Shown: positions 36,249 to 45,516 of the stretch, piece by piece
Position numbering within the stretch: the first letter of the stretch is position 1
Layout: each line of letters opens with the position of its first letter
Assembly (NCBI GenBank): GCA_027619225.1
Contig: JAQCFW010000008.1
Span: 22,861-86,860 of the forward strand
DNA length: 64,000 nucleotides
Direction of reading: 5' to 3'
Source: Bacteroidota bacterium
GTDB lineage: Bacteria > Bacteroidota > Bacteroidia > Flavobacteriales_D > Sanyastnellaceae
Notes under the pieces: generated by a model
Told to the model about the DNA's origin: nothing
What the model saw: only the letters and a program-made list of their open reading frames with translations
Databases searched by the model: none
Translations under genes and position numbers: made by a program

Positions 36249-38868
36249 GATCTAAAAGCTTCTCCTGCATTATTTCAATCTTAGCCACAGCATCAGCTTC
36301 TTTCTTACGCTCATTAGCTACAACTGAATCAGGAGCACCACTTACAAAATTCTCATTTGAAAGTTTACCCCTCACACTCTTCAAAAATCCTTTTTGATAA
36401 TCGAGATCTTTCTGAATCTTTGATTTCTCCGCCACTATATCGAAACCATCTCCAAAAGGAATATAAAATCTATGGCGACCAACCATAAACCCAAATGCGC
36501 CTTCGACTTTCTCTCTCACTTCCTCTATACTTTCGAGATTTGTCAGGTGAGAAATCGCAGAATCTAAACCTTTTGGGTACCCCTCTGCCTTTTGAATCTT
36601 AAGTTCAAGCTTCTCTCGATTCGCTATGCCATTGTCCTTTCGAATGTTCCTCACTCCTCCCACAATTTCTTTTAAAACATCGAAGTCCTTCAACAAGACA
36701 TCTTTTACGACTTCTGCTTCCGGCCACTGAGATACAATCAAAGCCTCTTCGGGTGTCCTCCTTTCTCCCAACCAAGACCAAACCTCCTCAGTTAAAAAGG
36801 GCATAAACGGATGTAATATCTTAACAATACGTTCAAAGTGAGCGTATGTCGCATCAACAGTCTTTCGATCAACAGGCTCGCCATAAACAGGTTTTACAAG
36901 CTCTAAATACCAGCTACAGAACTCCTCCCAAACAAGTCTATACGAAGTCATAAGCGCCTCACTCAATCTAAATTCACGGTACTGTGACTCTAAATCCTTC
37001 AACGCTGCATTTGTTCTGGTCTCCATCCACTGGATAGCAAGTATGGCATGCTCAGGCTGCTCTTTAGACTCATCTATTTCCCAACCTTTTACAAGGCGGA
37101 AAGCATTCCAAATCTTATTCGAGAAATTTCTTCCCGTCTCACAAAGCTTCTCGTCAAACGGAAGGTCATTCCCAGCAGGCGAAGTCAGAAGCATCCCTAC
37201 TCTCACTCCGTCAGCACCATACTTCTCCATAAGCTCAATAGGGTCAGGGCTGTTACCTAAGCTCTTGGACATCTTTCTCCCCAATTCATCCCTCACAATA
37301 CCTGTGAAGTATACATTCTTAAACGGGGGTAAGTTGCGGTAATGGTATCCACTCATAATCATACGTGCCACCCAGAAGAACATGATCTCCGGAGCAGTCA
37401 CAATATCATTTGTAGGATAGTAGTAATCAACCTCCTGCTCTTTGTGCAATCCATCAAACACTTGAATAGGCCAAATCCAAGAGCTAAACCATGTGTCCAT
37501 TACATCTTCGTCCTGCTTAAGATCCCCTTCTACAATATTTCTACCCGCCTTTTTTGATGCAGCTTTCAGCGCATCTTCTAACGTTTTTGCAACCACGAAA
37601 TCATCCTCACCTTCCCCGAAATACCACGCAGGAATCCGATGTCCCCACCAAAGCTGTCTACTCACACACCAATCCTTTATATTCTCCATCCAATGTCGGT
37701 AGCTATTCTTAAACTTCGCCGGATGAAACTGGATCGTATCGTCCATCACATGGTCTAGAGCAGGCTTCGCAAGCTTCTCCATGGCCATAAACCACTGAAG
37801 CGATAGACGTGGCTCAATGATAGCATCCGTTCTCTCACTTCGCCCAACCTTATTCGTGTAATCTTCTATTTTCACAAGATTCCCCAGCTTATTCAGATCT
37901 TTCGCAATCTGCTTCCTCACTAGGAACCTATCCAACCCCTCGTACTTGCCCGCCTCGGAACTCATCGTACCATCAGCGGCAATCGTGTTAATCACCTCTA
38001 AATTATGCCTCATACCCAGGTCATAGTCATTCACGTCATGAGCCGGTGTTACTTTCAAACACCCTGTACCAAACTCTAAATCGATGTAATCATCCTGAAT
38101 AATTGGCACTTCTCTATTGCAAATCGGAATTATCGCCTTCTTTCCATGAAGATGTACATACCTCTCGTCGTCAGGATGAACACAAATCGCAGTGTCTCCC
38201 AATATCGTTTCTGGCCTCGTCGTTGCAACAGTAATCCACTCATCTACCTCTCCTACAATCTTATACTTAACGTAATAAAGATGTCCATTCTCTTCTTTGT
38301 GTATCACCTCCTCATCGCTAACCGCTGTAAGCGCAACCGGATCCCAGTTTACCATCCTCACGCCACGATAAATGAGTCCCTCGTTATAGAAATGAATAAA
38401 CGTATCGATTACCCCTTCGTAATAGCCCTCGTCCATCGTGAACCTCGTCCTATCCCAATCACAACTAGCCCCGAGCTTCTTCAATTGATCTAAAATAATC
38501 CCACCGTGTTCGTGAGTCCAATCCCAAGCATGTCCTAAAAATTCATCCCTACTAAGATCGCTTTTTTTTATGCCCGCCTCACGAAGCTTACGCACCACTT
38601 TTGCTTCAGTAGCAATTGATGCATGGTCTGTACCAGGCACCCAACAAGCATTCTTACCTAACATCCTTGCTCTTCTAACAAGCACATCTTGGATGGTGTT
38701 GTTTAACATATGGCCCATATGAAGGACACCCGTAACATTCGGTGGAGGGATAACTACAGTATAGGGTTCTCTCTCGTCTGGAGAGGACTTAAAGTATCCA
38801 TTCTCCATCCAGTAGCTGTACCATTTATCTTCCGTCGCGCGGGGATCGTATTGAGCAGGGATTTCCAT
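36241..38868 (-). CDS. valS: Valine--tRNA ligase
   Basis: 875 residues from the ATG at 38868; a longer frame reaches 38886, but a perfect -7 box lies four bases before the ATG chosen. Class I motifs: PPPNVTGVLHMGHML (HIGH-type) near 47, the editing domain (about 190-340), KMSKSLGNSPDPIELM near 532, and the C-terminal arm with a charged coiled coil (about 805-870). It loads valine on tRNA-Val and edits threonine. Its own promoter; the alpha/beta hydrolase gene overlaps its end. Confidence 0.98.
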   Translation of the reverse strand: MEIPAQYDPRATEDKWYSYWMENGYFKSSPDEREPYTVVIPPPNVTGVLHMGHMLNNTIQDVLVRRARMLGKNACWVPGTDHASIATEAKVVRKLREAGIKKSDLSRDEFLGHAWDWTHEHGGIILDQLKKLGASCDWDRTRFTMDEGYYEGVIDTFIHFYNEGLIYRGVRMVNWDPVALTAVSDEEVIHKEENGHLYYVKYKIVGEVDEWITVATTRPETILGDTAICVHPDDERYVHLHGKKAIIPICNREVPIIQDDYIDLEFGTGCLKVTPAHDVNDYDLGMRHNLEVINTIAADGTMSSEAGKYEGLDRFLVRKQIAKDLNKLGNLVKIEDYTNKVGRSERTDAIIEPRLSLQWFMAMEKLAKPALDHVMDDTIQFHPAKFKNSYRHWMENIKDWCVSRQLWWGHRIPAWYFGEGEDDFVVAKTLEDALKAASKKAGRNIVEGDLKQDEDVMDTWFSSWIWPIQVFDGLHKEQEVDYYYPTNDIVTAPEIMFFWVARMIMSGYHYRNLPPFKNVYFTGIVRDELGRKMSKSLGNSPDPIELMEKYGADGVRVGMLLTSPAGNDLPFDEKLCETGRNFSNKIWNAFRLVKGWEIDESKEQPEHAILAIQWMETRTNAALKDLESQYREFRLSEALMTSYRLVWEEFCSWYLELVKPVYGEPVDRKTVDATYAHFERIVKILHPFMPFLTEEVWSWLGERRTPEEALIVSQWPEAEVVKDVLLKDFDVLKEIVGGVRNIRKDNGIANREKLELKIQKAEGYPKGLDSAISHLTNLESIEEVREKVEGAFGFMVGRHRFYIPFGDGFDIVAEKSKIQKDLDYQKGFLKSVRGKLSNENFVSGAPDSVVANERKKEADAVAKIEIMQEKLLDLG

Positions 38869-38872
38869 AAGG

Positions 38873-38880
38873 CAAAAATA
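38873..38880 (-). promoter_or_regulatory. valS -7 box (TATTTTTG), near-leaderless
   Basis: Perfect TAnnTTTG box on the minus strand, four bases (CCTT) before the valS ATG, and just 14 bases after the terminator hairpin of the preceding gene. Confidence 0.7.
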
Positions 38881-38893
38881 GTTCATGAAAGAA

Positions 38894-38919
38894 CAAAGCC
38901 ACCCCGAAGGATGGCTTTG
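38894..38919 (-). terminator. Hairpin terminator with UUCG-type loop after the DUF1573 gene
   Basis: Stem CAAAGCCA/CCC pairing with GG/TGGCTTTG with one mismatch and a TTCG loop when read on the minus strand. It lies between the DUF1573 stop and the valS promoter, where a terminator is expected. The T-run after it is weak (TTCTTTC), so efficiency is uncertain. Confidence 0.65.
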
Positions 38920-38953
38920 AAAATAATTTACTTAAAAAAACTTTCAGATAAAC

Positions 38954-39406
38954 TTAGTTATTTGTCGGTGCGCCAGTAGCCGGCTGTTTTACGGGCACTC
39001 CACTTGGAGCTCCAAGGTCAGCAGCTTCTACACGTCCTTTAATACGAATGACTTTCGTGGGCTCGTTAGAAGCATTTGATGTTATCGTCACAGACTTATT
39101 AATAGGTCCAATACGCTTGGTATCGTATTTCACACTGATAGCAGAAGTTGCATCTGGCATAATCGGATCCTTATCACATATAGGCACTGTACATCCACAA
39201 GACCCCTTACAACGAGAAATAATCAGTGGTTCAGTTCCTGTGTTAGTTACTGTAAACTCACAAGCACCGTTTCCACCTTGTGTGATCGTTTCGTAATCGT
39301 GTGTGGTCTTATCTAAAGATATAACCGGACCGTTTACCAATTCTTGTCCAGATGCGAATGCCATTAAACCGAAGGCCATAATTAGAGTAGAAAAAAATCT
39401 TTTCAT
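38954..39406 (-). CDS. DUF1573 secreted protein
   Basis: 150 residues from the ATG at 39406 (MKRFFSTLIMAFGLM). Signal peptide about 1-20 ending in ASGQ. The DUF1573 domain (an immunoglobulin-like fold) follows with the characteristic THDYETITQGGNGACEFTVTN, CKGSCGCTVP with three closely spaced cysteines, and IGPINKSVTITSNA. The C-terminal tail is Pro/Thr-rich. Such proteins are common, often abundant, in Bacteroidota, and their function is not established. Single-gene unit flanked by two similar terminators. Confidence 0.88.
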   Translation of the reverse strand: MKRFFSTLIMAFGLMAFASGQELVNGPVISLDKTTHDYETITQGGNGACEFTVTNTGTEPLIISRCKGSCGCTVPICDKDPIMPDATSAISVKYDTKRIGPINKSVTITSNASNEPTKVIRIKGRVEAADLGAPSGVPVKQPATGAPTNN

Positions 39407-39522
39407 AATGAAGTTAGTTATTAGCTCATTTTTATTTGAAGCATAAAGATACAAAAACAATTCTTATCTTAAAAGCAATTTCCTTGCCAAACTTACAATT
39501 GGACAATCAAAATATTTACAAA

Positions 39523-39552
39523 AAAAAAGCCCACCCCGAAGGGTAGGCTTTC
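39523..39552 (-). terminator. Intrinsic terminator of the 877-residue secreted protein gene
   Basis: On the minus strand an AAGCCTACCC/GGGTGGGCTT stem with a TTCG loop is followed by a run of nine T, a standard Rho-independent terminator, just past the stop at 39574. Its loop and stem top resemble those of the hairpin at 38894-38919. Confidence 0.9.
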
Positions 39553-39573
39553 TCAATATCATTAATCTATTGA

Positions 39574-42207
39574 TTAGTTACAAGTCGCACCGAAAGCAGA
39601 CAAGAATAATAGAAGGTCACTAGTAGCAGCTACTCCGTCATTATCTAAATCAGCAGGGCAATCAGACCCATCAGCAAACGTACAAGAACCATCGTCATCA
39701 TTCGCAAGAGCGTTAAAGTTGTCCGCAGCGGCATAAGTACAACCCATAACAACAGCAGGTGCACATGCATCACAAGATGCGAAACACGGAGTACCATTGT
39801 CAGCAGCTGCATCAGCAACTGTTATTGTACGGTTTCCTGCACCATTACTACAATCTCCGTTTACATACTCATCATCACCCCAAGCACTTCCATTTACGAA
39901 CTTATACTCATAAGTTCCAGAAGCAAGAGCAATAGCGTACTCATATACTCCGCCTCCTAAATCAGCACAAGCAGATGCAGCAGGATCCCATCCTTGGAAA
40001 GCACCAGCGATATTAACACCTGAAGTTGCAACTTCAGACATATTTACCTGAAGTGTTACAAGGAATAAACAAGAACCATCGTCTGTATTTGCAGCAGCGT
40101 CGTAGTTTGTTGCTCCAGCATTAGTACATCCTGAAGTAACACAATTTCCGGCATCACATCCAGCAGCAGCATCGTAGTTGTCAGCAGCAGGGTCTGTACA
40201 TCCAGGGAAAGTACACATAAGGCTTAACTCACATGGGTCTCCAGAGAAGTTACAAGCATCAGGTATTCCACAACCAATTGTGAAATTATACATAGGTGCA
40301 GCCCATAAGTACTGTCCAGCTCCAGTAGTTGGATCAGCACTTACTGGAATAGGAGACATCCAGAATGTACCATTTCCTACCATAGGAATGTTATTTCCAA
40401 GAGCAGCGACAGTCATGCCCGTTCCACAAATAGAGAACTGAACAGTTGATGCAAGTGCAGCAAGTTCACCAAGTAATCCAGTTGGATCTGAAATTCCAGC
40501 CATAGAAAGAGGAGCAGAACCATCACCAACTATTACACCATTGATACTTACATCAGGATTAACACCACCACCAGCTTCACAACCACCAGCAAGAGACTCA
40601 TAAGGAGTACCTGATAATGTCAAACCAACCAACCAAACCACATCAGCTCCAGTAGGAATATCTGTTCCTTCTAGGTAGTTACAAGATCCGTCATCAATCG
40701 TTGCAGCTTCATTGTAGTTACAAGCAATCGCAGATGTACATCCTTCAATATTTAATGACTCACCATTACAGTTGTAGCCAGGGTCTGCATAAGAACAAGA
40801 TCCGTCGTCAGAAGAAGCTAGAGCATTGAAGTTACAAGCTGCATCATCAGTACATCCAGGTCCAGTAGAAGCTACACCCATTGCCAGCGCCAAACGAGGA
40901 GCTGTGTAATCTTGGATAACATCAATCCACATATTTGCCTCTGTAGGGCCCATATCTGGGTTTAAAGTCATTTGAGTAGCCCAAATCGCAGTTCCGTTAG
41001 CTGCATCGTATGCCTGAGCAGCCGCTTCATCCCACCACTGCCATGGAGAGCCATCGTAAGGCTGGGTTGGAGCTCCATCAACGTAGTTGTTTAGTACTGG
41101 AAACAATCCATCAGAACCACCGTTAGCTATAGCTTCTAAAGAAAGAGGGTCGCTAAGATCTGCTGACTGGAAAACTTCATTGTTATTCGGAGCTGGATAT
41201 CCGTTAATCTCAGCATGAACGTCATGAGCACCACTAACTTCGATAATTTGGTTTCCTGTTGTAGGAACGATAAGTACTCCTGTTGTGTAAGGAGCAAATG
41301 GATCGTGAGGACATTGGAATGAAACCATAGGAACATCTCCTTGGTCTAACCAATTAAGATCTCCCAAAGCACCTCCCATATTCATTGAAAAGTTTACGTC
41401 AGAAGAATAATCAGGGTAGTGACCAATGCAAAGTTGCAAGTAAGTTGGATTACCGTCAGCGTCTACACCTGTAGGTAGATATCCATCAAGCTTTGCTTCT
41501 GGATCGCCGTGTACTGCATCAATTACCATTGGAACTTGATCTGTCGCTGGATCACCATCGTGATCATACCAGAACTTAGAAATAGGAACTCCGACATCAT
41601 CTAAGATAATATCGTAGTAACTAGATATAGTCGCGGCTGCATAAGAAATGTATCCACCAGTACCTTCTCCAAAGTAAGCAACTTTTGTAGGATCAATTCC
41701 GAAAGTGTTTCCTTGTACATCAGCGTCCATACGGAAGTAACGCACAGCTGTACGAGCATCCTGAACACCACGGTAAGCAGCACCGATTAACTGAGTACTA
41801 CGCTCAGTTTGAGTCGCCGCAAGCGGGTTCCAACCTAAACGGTAATCAATAGAAGCAACAACGTATCCCATACGAGCAAATCGAGAACAAATCTCAACTG
41901 CAGCGTTATCATCTTTGTTTCCTGTAGCTCCTCCGTTAATATACTGAGGAAGAAAATTACCTGTGTGTAGGTAAATGATAAGAGGACGGTTTGTTTCAAC
42001 GTCACCAGTTGGCGCGTATACATCCATATTTTGAGGCAAAGCCATCGGAGGCAGTCCTTGTAGAGTTGTAATTACAGTCACATTTGCTGCGTATGTCACA
42101 TCAGATGTTACCGTTACATCAGTAAATATTTCGTCAACATAACGAACCTGTGCGGTTATGGTGCTCACGAAGAGCATTGCAAAAATTAAGGAATAAAAAT
42201 TTCTCAT
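39574..42207 (-). CDS. Large secreted esterase-like protein with Cys-rich repeats and dockerin-like C-terminus
   Basis: 877 residues. Signal peptide 1-19. Residues about 50-440 are an alpha/beta-hydrolase-like domain (PLIIYLHTGNF, VASIDYRLGWN, DARTAVRYFRMDA), but the nucleophile elbow reads GEGTGG near 178 where carboxylesterases have GESAGG, so the catalytic Ser is Gly. Five repeats of GCT-D-xx-AxN(F/Y)-x-A-x(3-4)-DDGSC type follow (about 450-515, 665-715, 825-850), separated by two unassigned domains; one (LQVNMSEVATSGVNIAGAF) resembles glycogen-binding E-set domains. The last 29 residues are a dockerin-like DLDNDGVAATSDLLLFLSAFG ending near a Cys. Surface binding or degradative role is inference. 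Confidence 0.8.
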   Translation of the reverse strand: MRNFYSLIFAMLFVSTITAQVRYVDEIFTDVTVTSDVTYAANVTVITTLQGLPPMALPQNMDVYAPTGDVETNRPLIIYLHTGNFLPQYINGGATGNKDDNAAVEICSRFARMGYVVASIDYRLGWNPLAATQTERSTQLIGAAYRGVQDARTAVRYFRMDADVQGNTFGIDPTKVAYFGEGTGGYISYAAATISSYYDIILDDVGVPISKFWYDHDGDPATDQVPMVIDAVHGDPEAKLDGYLPTGVDADGNPTYLQLCIGHYPDYSSDVNFSMNMGGALGDLNWLDQGDVPMVSFQCPHDPFAPYTTGVLIVPTTGNQIIEVSGAHDVHAEINGYPAPNNNEVFQSADLSDPLSLEAIANGGSDGLFPVLNNYVDGAPTQPYDGSPWQWWDEAAAQAYDAANGTAIWATQMTLNPDMGPTEANMWIDVIQDYTAPRLALAMGVASTGPGCTDDAACNFNALASSDDGSCSYADPGYNCNGESLNIEGCTSAIACNYNEAATIDDGSCNYLEGTDIPTGADVVWLVGLTLSGTPYESLAGGCEAGGGVNPDVSINGVIVGDGSAPLSMAGISDPTGLLGELAALASTVQFSICGTGMTVAALGNNIPMVGNGTFWMSPIPVSADPTTGAGQYLWAAPMYNFTIGCGIPDACNFSGDPCELSLMCTFPGCTDPAADNYDAAAGCDAGNCVTSGCTNAGATNYDAAANTDDGSCLFLVTLQVNMSEVATSGVNIAGAFQGWDPAASACADLGGGVYEYAIALASGTYEYKFVNGSAWGDDEYVNGDCSNGAGNRTITVADAAADNGTPCFASCDACAPAVVMGCTYAAADNFNALANDDDGSCTFADGSDCPADLDNDGVAATSDLLLFLSAFGATCN

Positions 42208-42332
42208 AGAATTGTATATTTAATAGAAAGATTGTTTACGATTTATAATAAGATTGGGTACAATGTACGATAAATAGCATTGATTTTATGTTAAATCCCT
42301 ATTTTTTATCGATAAAGCATTTTAGAACTGAA

Positions 42333-45233
42333 TTATTTTTGGGCAAAATCATAGAGAATACTCACATATGCGAGCCTTCCTACTGAAGGCCCACCGTAAG
42401 TTTCAATATGCATGTTAGAAAGTAGATTAGACCCACCCAACTTAAATGTTGTATTTAGGTCCTCTACATATAAATTAATTTGAGCATCCACTAGGTCATA
42501 CTGAGGAATCCCTCCTGTAAATTGAGGTGAACCTTCAAAGATGAATTGCTGAATCCAACGGTAATTCACACCGAACCCCCATGTGTTGTTATCCCAAGCA
42601 TCAAGTCCACGGGCAGTGATTCCAAGATTAAATTTATGTTCTGGTGTATTAAAAGCAGGGATGATAGGATCATCCTCATTTGTTTTAACCAATTTATTCC
42701 AACTGTAGTTTCCCGTAAGCGAAAATTTTTCGTTTAAATAATATTGAAGACCGATTGAAGCACCTTGTGTTCTAACTTCATTAATGGAGTTAGCAGCATA
42801 GCGGTATACATCAATTCCTTTCACCGACGAAAATTGAGAAGTGTCATAAAAAGCAATATCAAGACCGATGTTATAACCGATGAAATCATTGTACCTACTG
42901 AAGTAACATCCAGCATCTATATACAGCTTCTCTCCTATTGTAGTTCTATAGCCTGCCTCAACAGTCCTCACTTGCTCAGGCCTGATGGGGTCGATATCGA
43001 AATACTCCAAATAACTCCTATCCATACCTATAGATCCTAAAGGTGGGGGTGCAGCTCTGTAATCAATAAAGCTCTGGATGGTTACTAAATCTTGAACACC
43101 ATTTAAATTACCGACCAAAGTTGCAGGTCCGACATCTAAGAAAAGGTATTGATCTGCAAGTGTGGGGTTCCTGAGTGCTGAACTAAAGGAAAGCCTTGCA
43201 AAATCCTTCGCATTGGGAGACCAAACCAATGAAATTGCGGGCGACACCATAAAAGGGAAATTCTCATTTTTATCAACTCTCACTGTACCTGTGACGATCA
43301 TTTCATCTTCAAAAAAACGCTTTTTGATGCCCATATATGCTCCAACCTCTGCATTTGTAATCACAACACCAGAGGTGTCGCTGAAAATCGTTCCTTCACT
43401 TATAGGAGTGTATTGTCTGAAATTAGCTCCAACTCTAATTTCTTCAAGAAACCACGGCTCAAATATGTATTCTCCATGAACATGTACCAATGAAGATAAA
43501 TCGTGGAATCGCGTCCCACCCTCACCTTCGTTGTTCTTGCTCGTAATTAATTGGTTGAACAGCGTATTAAAATCTTCTGAACCCGGGACCAGATGACCTA
43601 CGGGATCAATTGCAACTGCAGCTAAATTTGCATAACCGTCGTTTGTCCACTGCTCAACTTGACTATGCCAATATGTGAGATTATCCTGATTGTCGACAAA
43701 CCACTGATCTTCTGCTCCTTCAGGAATACCTGCAATGGGCAATAAATAGAGAAAAGTACCATCAACTGTGAATACACTATCAAAACCCAGAAACACTAAA
43801 TCGGGATAGGTGTCTGAAATAGATGGTGCGATAGAATCTACCCAGTATTCTTCATATACTCTCGCCCAATTGTTGTGGTTCCTCGTTGAATCCTGCAGCT
43901 TTAGTGCAGTAGCATAGGGATCATATGAATCTCCAGCATCTTCATTGGTTCTGTATGCTCTTATAAACCACTTGTTTTTCTTTCTTAACTCTAAGCGATG
44001 TTGGTAGAATTCAATGTTTTTCAAGCTGAATCTATTGTCACCTTGGTAAACTGTAGTCCCTCTTCCCATATTAAATCCATAAATTAACTCTGGACTCTCG
44101 TATGTTTTCTCAGGTTGTAATCGCCAATGACCACTTACACTCACCTTCAAATTATCTGTATTGTAATCTACCAAATCTTTCTCTTTATAGCCTGTCCGGT
44201 ATAAGGTTCCTAAGCCCCTGTATGCATTTCCAGGAGGTGGAGAATAATCAAAGCGAGGCTGGTATTCGTCTCCGTAAATATTCACTGCATCGAATCGGCC
44301 GGGGTTTAAAGCTGAAACAGATGAACCATCAATAGGGTTATAATTTGTAGCCTCCCAATCGTAAGCTGAGAATTGAAAGAAGTTCACTTTGTAAGCAAAT
44401 ACCGCATCCCCAACTTCATTATCTAGAATTTGAGCCCACCGGAAGCCGACTTCGGAAAGAGGGCGCTCACCCTTCTTTGTCGTTTCTCCAAGTTTTGTCG
44501 AGACGCTGAGCCCAGAGTAAACAAAAGGATCTTTGGTTTCCATATTGATGACTCCGTTAAATGCTCCTGGCCCAAAAAATGCTGAACTCGCTCCGGCTAT
44601 AATTTCTACTGACTTTACATCTAAGTCGGGAGCGCCAAGGAAGTTTCCGAGGGAGAAATTCAGTCCGGGACTTTGGTTATCAACTCCGTCTATTAGTTGT
44701 AACGAACGGACTGGAGAGGTAGAGTTAAAACCACGCGTATTAATAATCTTAAATCCGAGAGATGCTGAAGTAATATCTACACCCTTGAGGTTTCCGAGCC
44801 CCTCGTAGAAATTTCCTGAGGGAGCTTCTTTGATGGCAATTAGATCCATCGTCTCTACTGTGAGTGGAGCTTGCTTCTGTTTTTCCGATATTCTTTCTCC
44901 AACGACCTCGGCTGCTTCGATAAGTATTTGATCGGGCGATAATTTTATGATAATTTTATCACGATCAGAGCTTACAGTAACAGTCTCAGCTCCGTAGCCT
45001 ATAAATGATACTTGAATAACAACTGGCAGGCGAGCAACATCGAGTCGGAATAAACCGTCGAAATCCGTAGTCACACCTTGACCAGTCTCTGTAACGACAA
45101 CACTAGCAGAAAACATTGGCTCGCCAGTTGAGTTGTCAATAACGTTTCCGCGAATTGTTGTTTGGGAAAAAGAACTGAAGCTTATGCAAAAAAGCGGTAA
45201 ACTCAGTGTTATGTATGTGAGGTAATTCCGCAT
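42333..45233 (-). CDS. TonB-dependent outer-membrane receptor
   Basis: 966 residues. Signal peptide (about 1-24), a carboxypeptidase-like regulatory domain (about 27-112: IRGNVIDNSTGEPMFSASVVV), a plug (about 125-245: RGFNSTSPVRSLQLIDGVD, IIAGASSAFFGPGAFNGVINMETKDPF), and a 22-strand-type barrel to the C-terminus. It imports a large substrate across the outer membrane with TonB energy; the substrate is not evident, and no SusD-like partner adjoins it. Own promoter region upstream; a 125-base gap separates it from the 877-residue gene. Confidence 0.93.
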   Translation of the reverse strand: MRNYLTYITLSLPLFCISFSSFSQTTIRGNVIDNSTGEPMFSASVVVTETGQGVTTDFDGLFRLDVARLPVVIQVSFIGYGAETVTVSSDRDKIIIKLSPDQILIEAAEVVGERISEKQKQAPLTVETMDLIAIKEAPSGNFYEGLGNLKGVDITSASLGFKIINTRGFNSTSPVRSLQLIDGVDNQSPGLNFSLGNFLGAPDLDVKSVEIIAGASSAFFGPGAFNGVINMETKDPFVYSGLSVSTKLGETTKKGERPLSEVGFRWAQILDNEVGDAVFAYKVNFFQFSAYDWEATNYNPIDGSSVSALNPGRFDAVNIYGDEYQPRFDYSPPPGNAYRGLGTLYRTGYKEKDLVDYNTDNLKVSVSGHWRLQPEKTYESPELIYGFNMGRGTTVYQGDNRFSLKNIEFYQHRLELRKKNKWFIRAYRTNEDAGDSYDPYATALKLQDSTRNHNNWARVYEEYWVDSIAPSISDTYPDLVFLGFDSVFTVDGTFLYLLPIAGIPEGAEDQWFVDNQDNLTYWHSQVEQWTNDGYANLAAVAIDPVGHLVPGSEDFNTLFNQLITSKNNEGEGGTRFHDLSSLVHVHGEYIFEPWFLEEIRVGANFRQYTPISEGTIFSDTSGVVITNAEVGAYMGIKKRFFEDEMIVTGTVRVDKNENFPFMVSPAISLVWSPNAKDFARLSFSSALRNPTLADQYLFLDVGPATLVGNLNGVQDLVTIQSFIDYRAAPPPLGSIGMDRSYLEYFDIDPIRPEQVRTVEAGYRTTIGEKLYIDAGCYFSRYNDFIGYNIGLDIAFYDTSQFSSVKGIDVYRYAANSINEVRTQGASIGLQYYLNEKFSLTGNYSWNKLVKTNEDDPIIPAFNTPEHKFNLGITARGLDAWDNNTWGFGVNYRWIQQFIFEGSPQFTGGIPQYDLVDAQINLYVEDLNTTFKLGGSNLLSNMHIETYGGPSVGRLAYVSILYDFAQK

Positions 45234-45286
45234 TTTATAGATTTCGAATCAGCAAGATGGGAAATATAAAAGTAATTTAACGAATT

Positions 45287-45508
45287 CTAAGCAGTAATTA
45301 TGCAGACTTTGTGTTCATTGTTGAAAACAACAACATCTCCACTACGGAGCTTTCTGCGCTTTCGAGACTCCGGTTCTCCGTTGACCGTAACAAGTCCATC
45401 TGTAACAAACATCTTAGCCTCGCCTCCTGACATCGCAAGTCCTGCAGCCTTTAGAAGCTGAGAAAGGTCGATGTATTCTGTAAGCAAAGTAAAATCTTGA
45501 GATTGCAT
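45287..45508 (-). CDS. Small S4 RNA-binding domain protein
   Basis: 73 residues from the ATG at 45508, preceded by an in-frame GTG that I do not favour. It is a single S4 domain of the YbcJ type: IDLSQLLKAAGLAMSGGEAKMFV, then VTVNGEPESRKRRKLRSGDVV. S4 domains bind structured RNA, often ribosomal. It starts 8 bases after the stop of the E1 gene, so it is probably co-transcribed with it. A target RNA is unknown. Confidence 0.88.
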   Translation of the reverse strand: MQSQDFTLLTEYIDLSQLLKAAGLAMSGGEAKMFVTDGLVTVNGEPESRKRRKLRSGDVVVFNNEHKVCIITA

Positions 45509-45516
45509 CACACGAA

